In this document: positions 47,365 to 57,579 of the stretch, piece by piece
Numbering within the stretch: the first letter of the stretch is position 1
Layout of the letters: each line of letters opens with the position of its first letter
Source of the DNA: Epichloe hybrida
Taxonomy: Eukaryota > Ascomycota > Sordariomycetes > Hypocreales > Clavicipitaceae
Length of the DNA: 64,000 nt
Direction of reading: 5' to 3'
Assembly: GCA_019022495.1 (NCBI GenBank)
Contig: JAFEKR010000001.1
Location: 2,604,001 to 2,668,000 of the forward strand
Notes under the pieces: model-generated
What the model saw: the letters and a program-made list of their open reading frames with translations, nothing else
What the model was told of the DNA's origin: nothing
Databases searched by the model: none
Made by a program: the position numbers and the translations under genes

Positions 47365-47974
47365 ATGGCCCACTCATACAATGCTCAGTACCCGGCAGAG
47401 TCAAACGTTCCTCCCGAAATCGTCCACTTCTTCCAAGACTTTTACCGAAACTCGGATATCCCGGGCGAGCATGATCAATACGTGCACCAGTTCACGAAAG
47501 ATGCCACTTTCATCCTGGCGTCCACGAAATCCGTAGGCAGCCAAGGTAAGCCTACTTGCGCAAGACTCAAAGACTCAGCTGGCACACACACACACACACA
47601 CACACCCTCTCCCCCTTTTTTTTTCTGGTGATGCTCATATTCCTTTGGTTTTCATCAGAGATCAAGACGACGCGCATCGGCATGTGGTCCGCTGTGTCAT
47701 CGCGTCGGCACACAATTCATAAGATTTTCCCATTCTCCGCACAAAGCAACGAATTCATGCTCTACGGGTCTGTAGCCATGGAGCTGCGCAACGGATCCAA
47801 TGCGGATGTCGATTGGGCGGCGAGGGCGGAAATTGAAAAGGGAGACGACGGAAAATGGAGAATGAAGTTTTATCAAGTGTACTTGGTGAGTGCCACCTGC
47901 TCGTGAAGGCTGATCTGAGAAACATGCTGACATGTATTCAGGATACTGGGGCGATTGCTGCTCAGAGCAAGTAG
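47365..47974 (+). CDS. SnoaL-like protein
   Basis: Three exons (47365-47545, 47659-47885, 47942-47974) close in phase to 146 residues; the last exon codes only ten residues. The sequence has the SnoaL/NTF2 pattern: a helical start (PPEIVHFFQDFYRNSD), FTKDATFIL, GMWSAVSSRRHTIHKIFPF, and a final sheet ending WRMKFYQVYLDTG. Small one-domain fungal SnoaL proteins often act in aromatic or secondary metabolism as isomerases or binding proteins. Divergent placement against the decarboxylase suggests, but does not prove, a shared pathway. Confidence 0.82.
47583..47606 (+). repeat. CA dinucleotide microsatellite in intron
   Basis: About twelve CA repeats lie inside the first intron of the SnoaL-like gene. 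Confidence 0.8.
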
Positions 47975-48063
47975 ATTGTGAGCGATAAGACTCCTTGCTA
48001 TAGTATAAAAGTACAAGTTGATAAAGCTTTTTTCCCATTCTATTCTACCAACTTGTTGTTGTT

Positions 48064-49093
48064 CTATGGAGCACCTACCGTCACTTGAGAAATCCCTTGG
48101 ATGAACTCAGTCACCAGAGCCTCGACTTCATCCGCCGCCTCGATGCAGTGCCAATGACCAACTTCCTGGAGCACCTGTATGCGCTTGAATTCCGCCTCCA
48201 CCCCCCAGCTGAAAATTATGATCGTCAGGAAAGAGTGAAGGCCTGTGGCCTGGGCTACAGCACGCACCTTTTCAAGATGTCCTGGGAACCGGCCATCGGG
48301 GCGGATTTATCGTGCGAGCCTGCGATAATAAGCAGCGGGCACGTGGCGTTTTCATAAGGAGGTCGATGAGCATTCACAATGGTGCGACACAGCGAGGAGT
48401 AGCCCTCTGGGGATTGGGCCAATAACAAGGCTCGAATGAAGGCTTTTTGCGTGGCTGTTGCTCTTGGTCCGGTGGCTGCGGATGGGATGAGGTTGGCAAC
48501 ACCTTCCATGCCCTCTGTGTTGGGGGGAAAATGTTTAGGAACTTGCTTGAATAATCACGGTGATGGATATTGCAACCGAGACTGTGGTCTTGTCAACAAC
48601 GTACCCTTCTCAACTAGGTGGATCCGAGCCGCAAACACATCTGCCAACGCGGGCGATGGATTTACAGGACCAATGAGTATGACACCCAGGGGGTTCAGAT
48701 GAAGAGCCATCTCGCTGGCGACGATGGCCCCCATGGAATGGCCCACGACGATGACCTTCTGAGGGTCAAGCTCGAGCATCGCTGTGAGAGCGAGCGCAGC
48801 ACCGCAGATGACTTCGGCATCGATGTCTCTGCCCGTGTACTTGGACAGCGCACTGCCTGTGCCCAAGTCAGTTTCGGCGATTCGACGGAATTGGGGGGTT
48901 GGGGTTGGTTTGTAAAGTTACCTGGTGTATCGAATGCCAAGCACGAGTGGCCCTTTTCTACCAGTGACGGGATGATGGTGGAATAGAACGAGCCGGACGA
49001 CCCGAGGCCGTGGATGAAGAGCAAGATGGGCCCGTCGCCCGCCGGGGTCCAGGTGTAGTAGAGCTCTTGGTCGTCGATTCGTATCGAGGGCAT
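48064..49093 (-). CDS. alpha/beta hydrolase, enol-lactonase-like
   Basis: Four exons (49093-48922, 48856-48605, 48514-48268, 48208-48064) close in phase to 271 residues. The oxyanion-hole motif is LLFIHGLGSSG, the nucleophile elbow VVGHSMGAI, the acid IIAGSHDKSAP and the catalytic His VLQEVGHWHCIE. There is no signal peptide. Relatives include 3-oxoadipate enol-lactonase and other carbon-carbon or ester hydrolases. The neighbouring dihydroxybenzoate decarboxylase and CoA-transferase make ring-cleavage product hydrolysis an attractive role, but this is inference from position. The long open frame from 49162 begins upstream of the ATG at 49093, and retained introns hide the true sequence in single frames. 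Confidence 0.86.
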
Positions 49094-49450
49094 ATTGGGT
49101 TTCTGTCTATGATGGTGACGGAGCTTTGTCTTGTTCGAGTCAGAGCTTTGGATATTTACCAATCACGACGGGGCTGCCGTGTTTGGCTCAGGCGGCTGTG
49201 GGTGTGGGTACATGTGGGTACATGTGGGTACATGGTATGGGACGTACCCACCCGAAATCTGCTCCGGTGTCGGAACTTGCTAAGCCGAGGCGCCATCGGA
49301 ATTTCATGGGGACGCGGTCTTGGCCGTGTTGTGATACAAGTCATCAATGTATGTCGGTATGTTAGCCCGTTTCATCCGAGCATTCCGGACTCAACTCACA
49401 CTGTGGCTTGTTGGTCTTTGAAAGTCCAGTTTGAACATCCTAAAGCAAGC
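49094..49450. promoter_or_regulatory. divergent promoter of hydrolase and CoA-transferase genes
   Basis: About 360 bases lie between divergent genes. It contains three copies of GTGGGTACAT at 49198-49231. Confidence 0.4.
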
Positions 49451-51456
49451 ATGGGTTCTGAAACCGCGCCACCCTACAGCTCCATCGCGGAGAGCTCACG
49501 AATCCTCGACTTTCTTCTTCCTTTGCTCGACGAGACCTCGCTCCCGGCGCAGGCGAGGAGCAAACGCGACAATGTGCAATTCACTGGCACCCGAGACAAG
49601 CCGTACTTCCCCATCCCGTTCAAAGAAACCGAGTTGTCGGCCGCGCTAAAGGCAATCGAGGGCTGCGTCGCCTCATCTCTCGCAGACGAGAAGTTCGGGC
49701 ATGAGGCGAAGAATCGCAAAGTCACCGTGGACCAGGAGAAGACGACTGCCTTCCTGTTCCAGGCTTACTTGGCGAGGGTGGGCGGGCTGGGCAAGCTGGA
49801 CAAGGATGTCAAGAAGTTCCTCAAAGGTAAAAAGCATCTCGCATCTCGCATTTTCGCACGGTGAATTATATCATGATGGTAGTTTTTCGGGGGCGGGGGG
49901 GAAGGGGGGAGAAGGTAGTGACAACAGGAGTCTGCAGATACCGATTTGCTTCAAGCGCAGTCAAACCCTTACCGCCGCATGTCGGCCAACTTGTACGAGA
50001 CGGCAGAACCTGGAGAGTATTACCACATCCATGGCTCGCTCGAGGCGTCTACCACGCTGAACATGATCGGACTGAAATCCCACCGGCCTGATTTGACGTC
50101 GCACGATGACATTGTCAACGAAATCGAGCGTGCTGTGAAGAAGTTTACCGTTGAGCAGCTCGAGGCTCTGAATGCCAAGAACAGGCAGGCTGGTGTCAAG
50201 GCGTTTAAGCACGAGGATTTCCTGCAAACGCCTCACGTAAGTTCTCACTCACTCACTCCTGACTCACTCCTCACTGAAATACATAACTTGGAGCTAAGGA
50301 GAGAAAATGATTTCAAGGGCAAAACGAACCGCTCACTGCCGCCCTGGTCCGTGAAGGCTCTGGAATCAACTACTCCAAAATGCCCGCTGCCAAATAACGG
50401 GGACAAGCGCATCCTTTCGGGTATCAAGGTCCTCGATATGTGCCGCATCATTGCCGGCCCCACCATCACGAGAATCCTGGGCGAATACGGCGCAGAGGTC
50501 CTCAAGGTGACGAGTCCGCATCTCAGTGATGTTCCATTCTTCCAGGTCGACGGAAACATGGGGAAACGCACGGTTGATCTTGATCTCAAAACACCCGAGG
50601 GACGCAGGGTGTTTGAGCAACTGCTCGACGAGGTCGATGTGGTTGTCGATGGGTACCGACCTGACGCGCTGGAGAAGCTGGGCTACGGCCCCAGGGCCAT
50701 GGCTGAAACCGCGGCTAGGCGCGGAAAAGGCATCGTGTACGTGAATGAGAATTGCTTTGGATACGACGGAGAATGGGCTGGGCGTCCTGGATGGCAGCAG
50801 ATTGCCGATTGCGTGAGTCTGGACCCCCCCCCCCCCCCCCAATATCATTCACCCACATAAGGACTCTCTCACACATGATACGTAAGGTCACCGGAATTGC
50901 CTGGGAACAAGGGCGCTTCATGGGCCTGGACGAGCCTGTCGTGCCCCCCTTTCCCATTTCCGACTACGGCACCGGCTGCATCGGAGCCATTGCGGCCTTG
51001 GTCGGGCTACATCACCGGACCACCCGGGGGGGCTCATGGCACGGAATGGCATCCCTTGTGCACTACGATCTCCTTCTCTTCAAGGTCGGGCTGCTGCCCG
51101 GGCCGGTTCAGGAAGAACTGCGCCGGCAGGCCGGGCCCGACTTCCTCGCCCTGCGCCACGCCCACAGCGTGGATCAGATTTCGGGCACCGTCCTTCGAAA
51201 GATGCGCGAGCTGTATCCCGACTTTGTCGACCACCCGACGTACCTGGACCATTGGTTTGCTGAAAAGTACGACGCGAACGTGTCTGCGGTCCTGCCAGTC
51301 GTGGAGATTGACGGCGTGGAACTCAGCTTCGGCAGAGCGAGCAGGCCGAATGGGAGCGATGAGGCTACGTGGGATGCTAGACTGGGCAAGGACAAGAGAC
51401 TGTCATATGACGAGCGAAGTAACTTGTCAGGGCTATTAGGAGGAGAAATGGCTTAG
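49451..51456 (+). CDS. family III CoA-transferase (CaiB/BaiF)
   Basis: Four exons (49451-49826, 49938-50236, 50318-50812, 50887-51456) close in phase to 579 residues. The core has VLDMCRIIAGPTITRILGEYGAEVLKV, the first CaiB/BaiF signature, then KRTVDLDLKTPEGRRVFEQLL, DVVVDGYRPDALEKLGYG and GYDGEWAGRPGWQQIADCVTG. The last join restores the conserved stretch around intron 3. The Asp after the IIAGP motif region that carries the acyl-aspartyl intermediate in the family is hard to place here, so activity is not proven. Fungal members transfer CoA between organic acids, often in aromatic or carnitine-like catabolism. The N-terminal 200 residues are an extra fungal extension. The gene ends just before the AT-rich block. 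Confidence 0.87.
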
Positions 51457-51605
51457 GTAATTAGAGTCGTAATTATTATGGCACCTTGGTAGCTAGCTTA
51501 GATAATAATTAACTATTATCATTACCTTGATTATTTTAGTACAATATTATAGTAATAATAGGATTTTTAACTTAATAGTTAAAGTAAGCATTTGTCACAA
51601 GTTCT

Positions 51606-53246
51606 AATCGCATGCTATTAGTCTTAGTTACTTTTTATACTAGTACTTTTTATACTAGTACTTTTTATACTAGTACTTTTTATACTAGTAATATACTAGT
51701 AATTAATACTTTTTATACTAGTAAAAAAGTCACTTTTACTAGTAAACTTTCTAGTAAAAAAGTCCTTACTAAAAAAGGTAATTTTACTAGTGATTTCCCT
51801 AGTAAAAAAGTTACTTTTACTAGTAATTTCCCTTATAAAAAAATCCTTACTAAAAAAGTTATTTTTACTAGTAATTTCCCTAGTAAAAAAGTCTCTAGTA
51901 AAAAAGTTACTTTTACTAGTAATTTCTTTAGTAAAAAAGTCTTTAGTAAAAAAGTTACTTTTACTAGTAATTTTACTAGTAATTTCTCTGGTAAAAAAGT
52001 CCTTACTAAAAAAGGTACTTTTACTAGTAATTTCTCTAGTAAAAAAGTCTTTACTAAAAAAGGTACTTTTACTAGTAAGTTCTCTAGTAAAAAAGTCCTT
52101 ACTAAAAAAGGTAATTTCACTAGTAATTTCTCTGGTAAAAAGGTTACTAGTAATCCCTCTAGTAAAAAAGTCACTTTTACTAGTAATTTCTCTAGTAAAA
52201 AAGTTACTAGTAAAAAAGTCACTTTTACTAATAATTTCTCTAGTAAAAAAGTTACTAGTAAAAAAGTCACTTTTACTAGCAATTTCTCTAGTAAAAAAGT
52301 TACTAGTAAAAAAGTTACTTTTACTAGCAATTTCTCTAGTAAAAAAGTCCTTACTAAAAAAGGTAATTTTACTAGTAATTTCTCTAGTAAAAAGGTTACT
52401 AGTAATCCCTCTAGTAAAAAAGTCACTTTTACTAGTAATTTCTCTAGTAAAAAAGTTACTAGTAAAAAAGTCACTTTTACTAGCAATTTCTCTAGTAAAA
52501 AAGTCACTAGTAAAAAAGTTACTTTTACTAGCAATTTCTCTAGTAAAAAAGTCCTTACTAAAAAAGGTAATTTCACTAGTAATTTCTCTAGTAAAAAGGT
52601 TACTAGTAATCCCTCTAGTAAAAAAGTCCTTACTAAAAAAGGTAATTTCACTAGTAATTTCTCTGGTAAAAAGGTTACTAGTAATCCCTCTAGTAAAAAA
52701 GTCACTTTTACTAGTAATTTCTCTAGTAAAAAAGTTACTAGTAAAAAAGTCACTTTTACTAATAATTTCTCTAGTAAAAAAGTTACTAGTAAAAAAGTCA
52801 CTTTTACTAGCAATTTCTCTAGTAAAAAAGTTACTAGTAAAAAAGTTACTTTTACTAGCAATTTCTCTAGTAAAAAAGTCCTTACTAAAAAAGGTAATTT
52901 TACTAGTAATTTCTCTAGTAAAAAGGTTACTAGTAATCCCTCTAGTAAAAAAGTCACTTTTACTAATAATTTCTCTAGTAAAAAAGTTACTAGTAAAAAA
53001 GTCACTTTTACTAGCAATTTCTCTAGTAAAAAAGTTACTAGTAAAAAAGTCACTTTTACTAGTAATTTCTCTAGTAAAAAAGTCACTAGTAAAAAAGTTA
53101 CTTTTACTAGTAATTTCTCTAGTAAAAAAGTCCTTACTAAAAAAGGTAATTTTACTAGTAATTTCTCTAGTAAAAAGGTTACTAGTAATCCCTCTAGTAA
53201 AAAAGTCACTTTTACTAGCAATTTCTCTAGTAAAAAAGTCACTAGT
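51606..53246. repeat. AT-rich minisatellite built on TTTACTAGTAA
   Basis: It starts with four 15-bp TACTTTTTATACTAG units (about 51628-51687), then a long array of modules such as AGTAAAAAAGTTACT, AGTAATTTCTCT and AGTAAAAAAGTCACTTTTACT. A common higher-order unit is 48 bp. All length changes are multiples of three, so the array has no stop in several frames on both strands, giving apparent proteins of 470-590 residues made of Lys/Val/Thr/Ser/Phe. Many units contain the palindrome TTACTAGTAA. I regard it as a non-coding satellite. Confidence 0.85.
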
Positions 53247-53487
53247 TGTCATGGTCTAGCCCTAAGGGCTAATCGCGGGTGCCTGCGCGACCATGTGAGT
53301 TTAACCCTAATTTCATTGCGCTATAGGCAACAAAAGAATACGCATTGTACAAGTCCCTGTAACTTGTATAATTCACACCTATATTGCTAGGTCTAGGCAA
53401 AGCCTAGATTATCACATAGGCTCTTTCCCTAGGTAACCTCCCTCTTTAGCTAGCAATACCGCGTATCCCCCAGGGACCCTCTCTTCT
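53247..53487 (+). repeat. GC-retaining dispersed repeat, copy 1 (SINE-like)
   Basis: It starts TGTCATGGTCTAGCCCTAAG and matches 63519-63775 and 63882-64000 with mostly C/T and G/A differences. The head has a possible Pol III A box (TAGTCTAGCCC in the other copies) and, about 46 bases on, a B-box-like GGTTTAACCCC form, as in tRNA-derived SINEs. This copy ends at the start of the 3.3-kb inverted-repeat element. Confidence 0.6.
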
Positions 53488-53780
53488 TGTCAGGGAGAGC
53501 GCCCTTGAAGCTTAGGTTGTAAGAGGGCAGCGCGCATTAACAGGGATAAAACGCGAGGTTAGACATCAGTGAATACGATATATTAGAAGTACCTTTATAG
53601 ACTAGTTATTACCAGAGCATTGCACTACAATACAATACATTACACAATACAATACATTAGAAATTTTACAATACAATACAATACAATACATGTATTATTT
53701 TGTATTGTTTGTATTTTTTTTTATTTTTTTAGGTTTAAGTTAAATTGCTTAATTATAAGCTATATATAGTTAATATAATA

Positions 53781-53925
53781 GCTTATAATAGCTTATAATA
53801 GCTTATAATAGCTTATAATAGCTTATAATAGCTTATAATAGCTTATAATAGCTTATAATAGCTTATAATAGCTTATAATAGCTTATAATAGCTTATAATA
53901 GCTTATATCAGCTTATATCAGCTTA
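53781..53925 (+). repeat. 10-bp tandem repeat GCTTATAATA
   Basis: Twelve perfect copies are followed by two GCTTATATCA variants and a partial unit. The same unit in inverted orientation recurs at 55471-55530. Confidence 0.9.
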
Positions 53926-55331
53926 CAAATTTAATAGCTATTAGTATTAGCTAGTATCCCTTTTAAGTAAAAATCATATATCTAAGCATAAAAGCTATAG
54001 ATAAGTAACTAACAGTTATAAGGACTCACTTATAGACCTACTTTTATTAAAAACCCTCTCTTTAAGTAAAGGTTATATATTTAAGTAAAAAAGCTATAGA
54101 TAAGTTACTAATAGTTATAAGGACTTACTTTTATTAAAAACTCTCTCTTAAGCAGAGTATTGTTTGTAGTGTAGTTAGTGTAGTTTTTAGGAAAAATTTG
54201 TATTTGTAGTGTAGTTTTTTTTTTCTTATAGTTAATGTATTGTAGTTTTTTTTTTTATAGTTAGTGTAGTGTAGTTTTTTTTTTTATAGTGTAGTGTATT
54301 GTAGTTTTTTTTTGCTTATATTATAGTGTAGTTAGTGTAGTTACTAACTACACTAACTACAAAGACTACAATGTAGTGTTAGTAAAAAAAAAGTGGGCCT
54401 TTTTATTATATAATGTTATTATAAGGATTAAAAGAAAGCTAGTTATATAGAAGCTTTTATTATTACCTATTTTACTTAATTAGTTATAGAATTTATAATA
54501 TTTACTTTTTTTTAAGAATTTTACTATAACTAGGGTTATTTATAATATTATACCTTTTTAATAACATGATTATACTTATTACTTTATTTTACTAATATAA
54601 CTTTAAGAAAAACCTTCTAATTATTTTATTTACTATTATTATTAATTATTTTATATTTTTATTATTAATTTAATTAAAAAATACCCTAAACTAATATAAT
54701 TAAATTAAATTAGAAATCTAAATAAATATATAAAAGTTAATAGAATATATACTTAGTACTTTAATATTATTATTAATATAATAAGAACTTAAAAAAGCTT
54801 AAACTATTTATTTACTATTTAAACTAATTAAATATTACTTTAAGCTTTATAATTCTAAAGCTTTAAGAAGTTATATATAGTAACTTTATATATCTTATTA
54901 TAATAATATATAAAGAAAGAATATAATAAACTAATATTTATAATTTATTAATAGATAACTAATAGTATTATTTTAATTACCCTATATAGCTTAAATAAGC
55001 TATAAAAAATAAGTTTAACTTATTTTTAAAAATAATACTAGGACTTAGTTTTATATAATATACTATACTTATTATAAAAGCTTTAATAACTTTTATAACC
55101 TTAATTACTATTATTACTATAATTACTATTATTTTACTTTTATTATTATTTTAAAAAAATATAAAAGAGAAAACATTTTTATAATATTAATATTTTTAAA
55201 AACCTTAAAATACTAAGTTATTAAAAACTATAGCTTTTACTATAGTAATTTACTTATAATTACTAGTATTTATATTTAAGTTATTTATTTATTATTTATT
55301 TATTATTAAACTTTAACACTAATAATATTAT

Positions 55332-55436
55332 AAGTAATCTTAGTAATCTTAGTAATCTTAGTAATCTTAGTAATCTTAGTAATCTTAGTAATCTTAGTAA
55401 TCTTAGTAATCTTAGTAATCTTAGTAATCTTAGTAA
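55332..55436 (+). repeat. 9-bp tandem repeat AGTAATCTT
   Basis: About a dozen perfect head-to-tail copies lie in the central part of the foldback element. Confidence 0.9.
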
Positions 55437-55470
55437 TACTAGTAATATTAGTAATATTAGTATTATATTA

Positions 55471-55530
55471 TAAGCTATTATAAGCTATTATAAGCTATTA
55501 TAAGCTATTATAAGCTATTATAAGCTATAT
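55471..55530 (+). repeat. 10-bp tandem repeat TAAGCTATTA
   Basis: Six copies, the last altered. The unit is the reverse complement (rotated) of the array at 53781-53925. Confidence 0.9.
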
Positions 55531-56278
55531 AAGATATAATAAGCTACTTATATTAAGTTTACTAGTAGTTTTTTTATAGTTTTTTTTAAAATAAGTAATA
55601 ATAATAATTTATAGAAATATAAAATAATTTATAGAAATAGTAAATAATATAATAAGAAGGTTTTTCTTTAAGTTATATTAGGGAAATAAAGTATTAAGTT
55701 AAATAGTATTATTAAAAAAGTATAATATTATATATAACCTTACTTAGTTATAATAAAAATATAAAAATAATATAATATTATAAATTCTATAACTAATTTA
55801 ATAAAATAGGTAATAATAAATGCTTTTATATAACTAGCTTTCTTTTAACCTTATAAATACTAATAACTAATAAAAAGTCTAATACTATATTTGTAGTGTT
55901 TGTAGTTAGTGTAGTTAAGGAAAAAAAATTTGTAGTGTAATATATTATAGTTTTTTTTTTATAGTTAGTGTAATGTAGTTTTTTTTTCCTTATAGTTAGT
56001 GTAGTTTGTAGTATAGTGTAGTTTGTAGTATAGTGTAGTTTGTAGTATAGTGTAGTTTGTAGTGTAGTTACTACACTACACTATAAATACTACACTACAC
56101 TACACGTTTTAGTGCAATACTCTGCTCCTAGGCTTATAACTATTAAGGTAAGGGTGTAAATAGATAATAAAAAGCGTTTAATTTTGGTTAATTAAAGGTG
56201 CAGATAGCACCTAACTTTTATACCTAAAAGGTATATAGTGCGCTATAGTAATAACTAGTCTACAAAGGTACTTCTAAT

Positions 56279-56687
56279 CAGAGTATTGCATTACAATTGA
56301 TTTGTAGTGTATTTTTTATTTAACAAATAATATATATCTAATCTTAGAAAATATATAGAGATATAAAACTTCTTTTTTAGATAGATAACTAAAAAACTAC
56401 AATGTAGTTATATATAGAAGTGGGTCTAAAAGTGGACCCCTTGCCTATAAATTAGAAAAACTACATTTTACTACATTTTAGCACTAAGAATACATTACAA
56501 ATGTAGTTTTTCTAATTTACAGGCAAGGGGTCCACTTTTAGATTCACTTTTATATATAGTATTTTTCTTAGGATTCATCTCTATAGGATTACGTAATTTA
56601 TAGGATAATCTATTTAATTATAAGCTAGCTATAAAAATAAATGTAAAAACTACAAAACACACTACACTAACTACAAACAATACTCTG
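56279..56687. mobile_element. 409-bp hAT-like MITE with perfect 8-bp target duplication
   Basis: The ends are CAGAGTATTG and CAATACTCTG. It is flanked by CTTCTAAT on both sides (56271-56278 and 56688-56695). The interior is itself a foldback: GGACCCCTTGCC near 56435 pairs with GGCAAGGGGTCC near 56522. The left arm of the surrounding 3.3-kb element retains the uninterrupted sequence at about 53580-53592 and so serves as an empty-site reference. CAGAG ends with an 8-bp duplication are hAT features. Confidence 0.85.
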
Positions 56688-57579
56688 CTTCTAATACATT
56701 ATATCCACTAATGTCTAACCTTGTGTTTTATCCCTGTTAGTGCACGCTGCCCTCATATAACCTATGCTTCAAGGGAGCTCTCCCTGACACTTATACTTAT
56801 ATTTTTTATTTTAGTTTTAAGCTAATTTAAAAAATTTACCTAAGTAATTAATAAATAATTTATATACTTATTTATGGTTATATAATATATTTATTATTAC
56901 TTTATATTATAAGCTAAGTAATTACTTATATATATTACCTTAGTTATATTTTCTCTAGACATATAGTAATTGAATTTAAATAATATATTTAAGTTTATTA
57001 AGAAATTCTATAGGCTTTTACATATTTCCCCTTTATATATAAGGATTTTTATTTATATCTTAATAAGACTACCTTACTATATTATTATTACTAAGTTACT
57101 ATAAACTATAGGTAAAATTAAAGCTAGTATTTAAGAAGTAATGATAAGTCTAGTTTAAGGGGTAATTATAAGTCTTATTTAAGGTCTAGCTAATCCTAGA
57201 TTTACCTTAAGCTCCCTAATTTATACCTTTATTTAAAAGATCTTTTATTTTCTTTAAAGGTAATATAGCTTAGCTTATATAACCTTATAGTACTATTATA
57301 ATACCCTTTTCTTATTAGTTATATTATCTATACCTTTACCTAAATTAGGATTAAGTAATGTTTATTATACCTTATTATTATCTATAGTTTTAGATTATAA
57401 GGGTTTTTTAACTTCCTAATTATCTATAGCTTTATTATTATAAGGTACTAGTGTATTTCTTATAGATCTTTAGAGTATTAGCTATATAATAATCTAGCTA
57501 ATAGTCTGGAGTTGCGGACGGCGACATTGTATTAATATCGCTTCGTTCTATAATAACAAATTAGTAAACAACCCTAAAC

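Larger units (their letters stand above)
54153..56124. mobile_element. 2-kb hAT-like foldback element
   Basis: The ends are inverted CAGAGTATTG. Long arms (about 54153-54720 and 55600-56124) are inverted copies: for example AAAGAAAGCTAGTTATAT near 54430 pairs with its complement near 55840, and an AAACCTTCT patch near 54610 with one near 55660. About 900 bases of unique AT-rich sequence lie between. The flanks CTCTTAAG (54145-54152) and CTCCTAGG (56125-56132) match at six of eight places, with both differences transitions, as expected of an 8-bp target duplication after RIP. No transposase remains. Confidence 0.7.
53488..56789. mobile_element. 3.3-kb element with 125-bp terminal inverted repeats
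   Basis: The left end (53488-53612) and the right end (56789 back to 56688, then 56270-56248 across an inserted MITE) are inverted copies over about 125 bases. They begin TGTCAGGGAGAG and include AACAGGGATAAAAC. Differences are mainly transitions. No target duplication is clear (preceding CTCTTCT, following CTTATAC). The interior is AT-rich and filled with nested elements; no transposase remains. Confidence 0.7.

Noticed and set aside
51628..53246. CRISPR-like array
   Set aside because: Repeats are contiguous without unique spacers and the genome is eukaryotic.
53257..53275. Telomere repeat in CCCTAAGGG
   Set aside because: It is a single short palindromic word repeated only because the dispersed repeat is repeated; there is no tandem array.
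51612..53390. 592-residue repetitive protein
   Set aside because: Several frames on both strands are equally open, composition is pure repeat, and there is no start context or domain.
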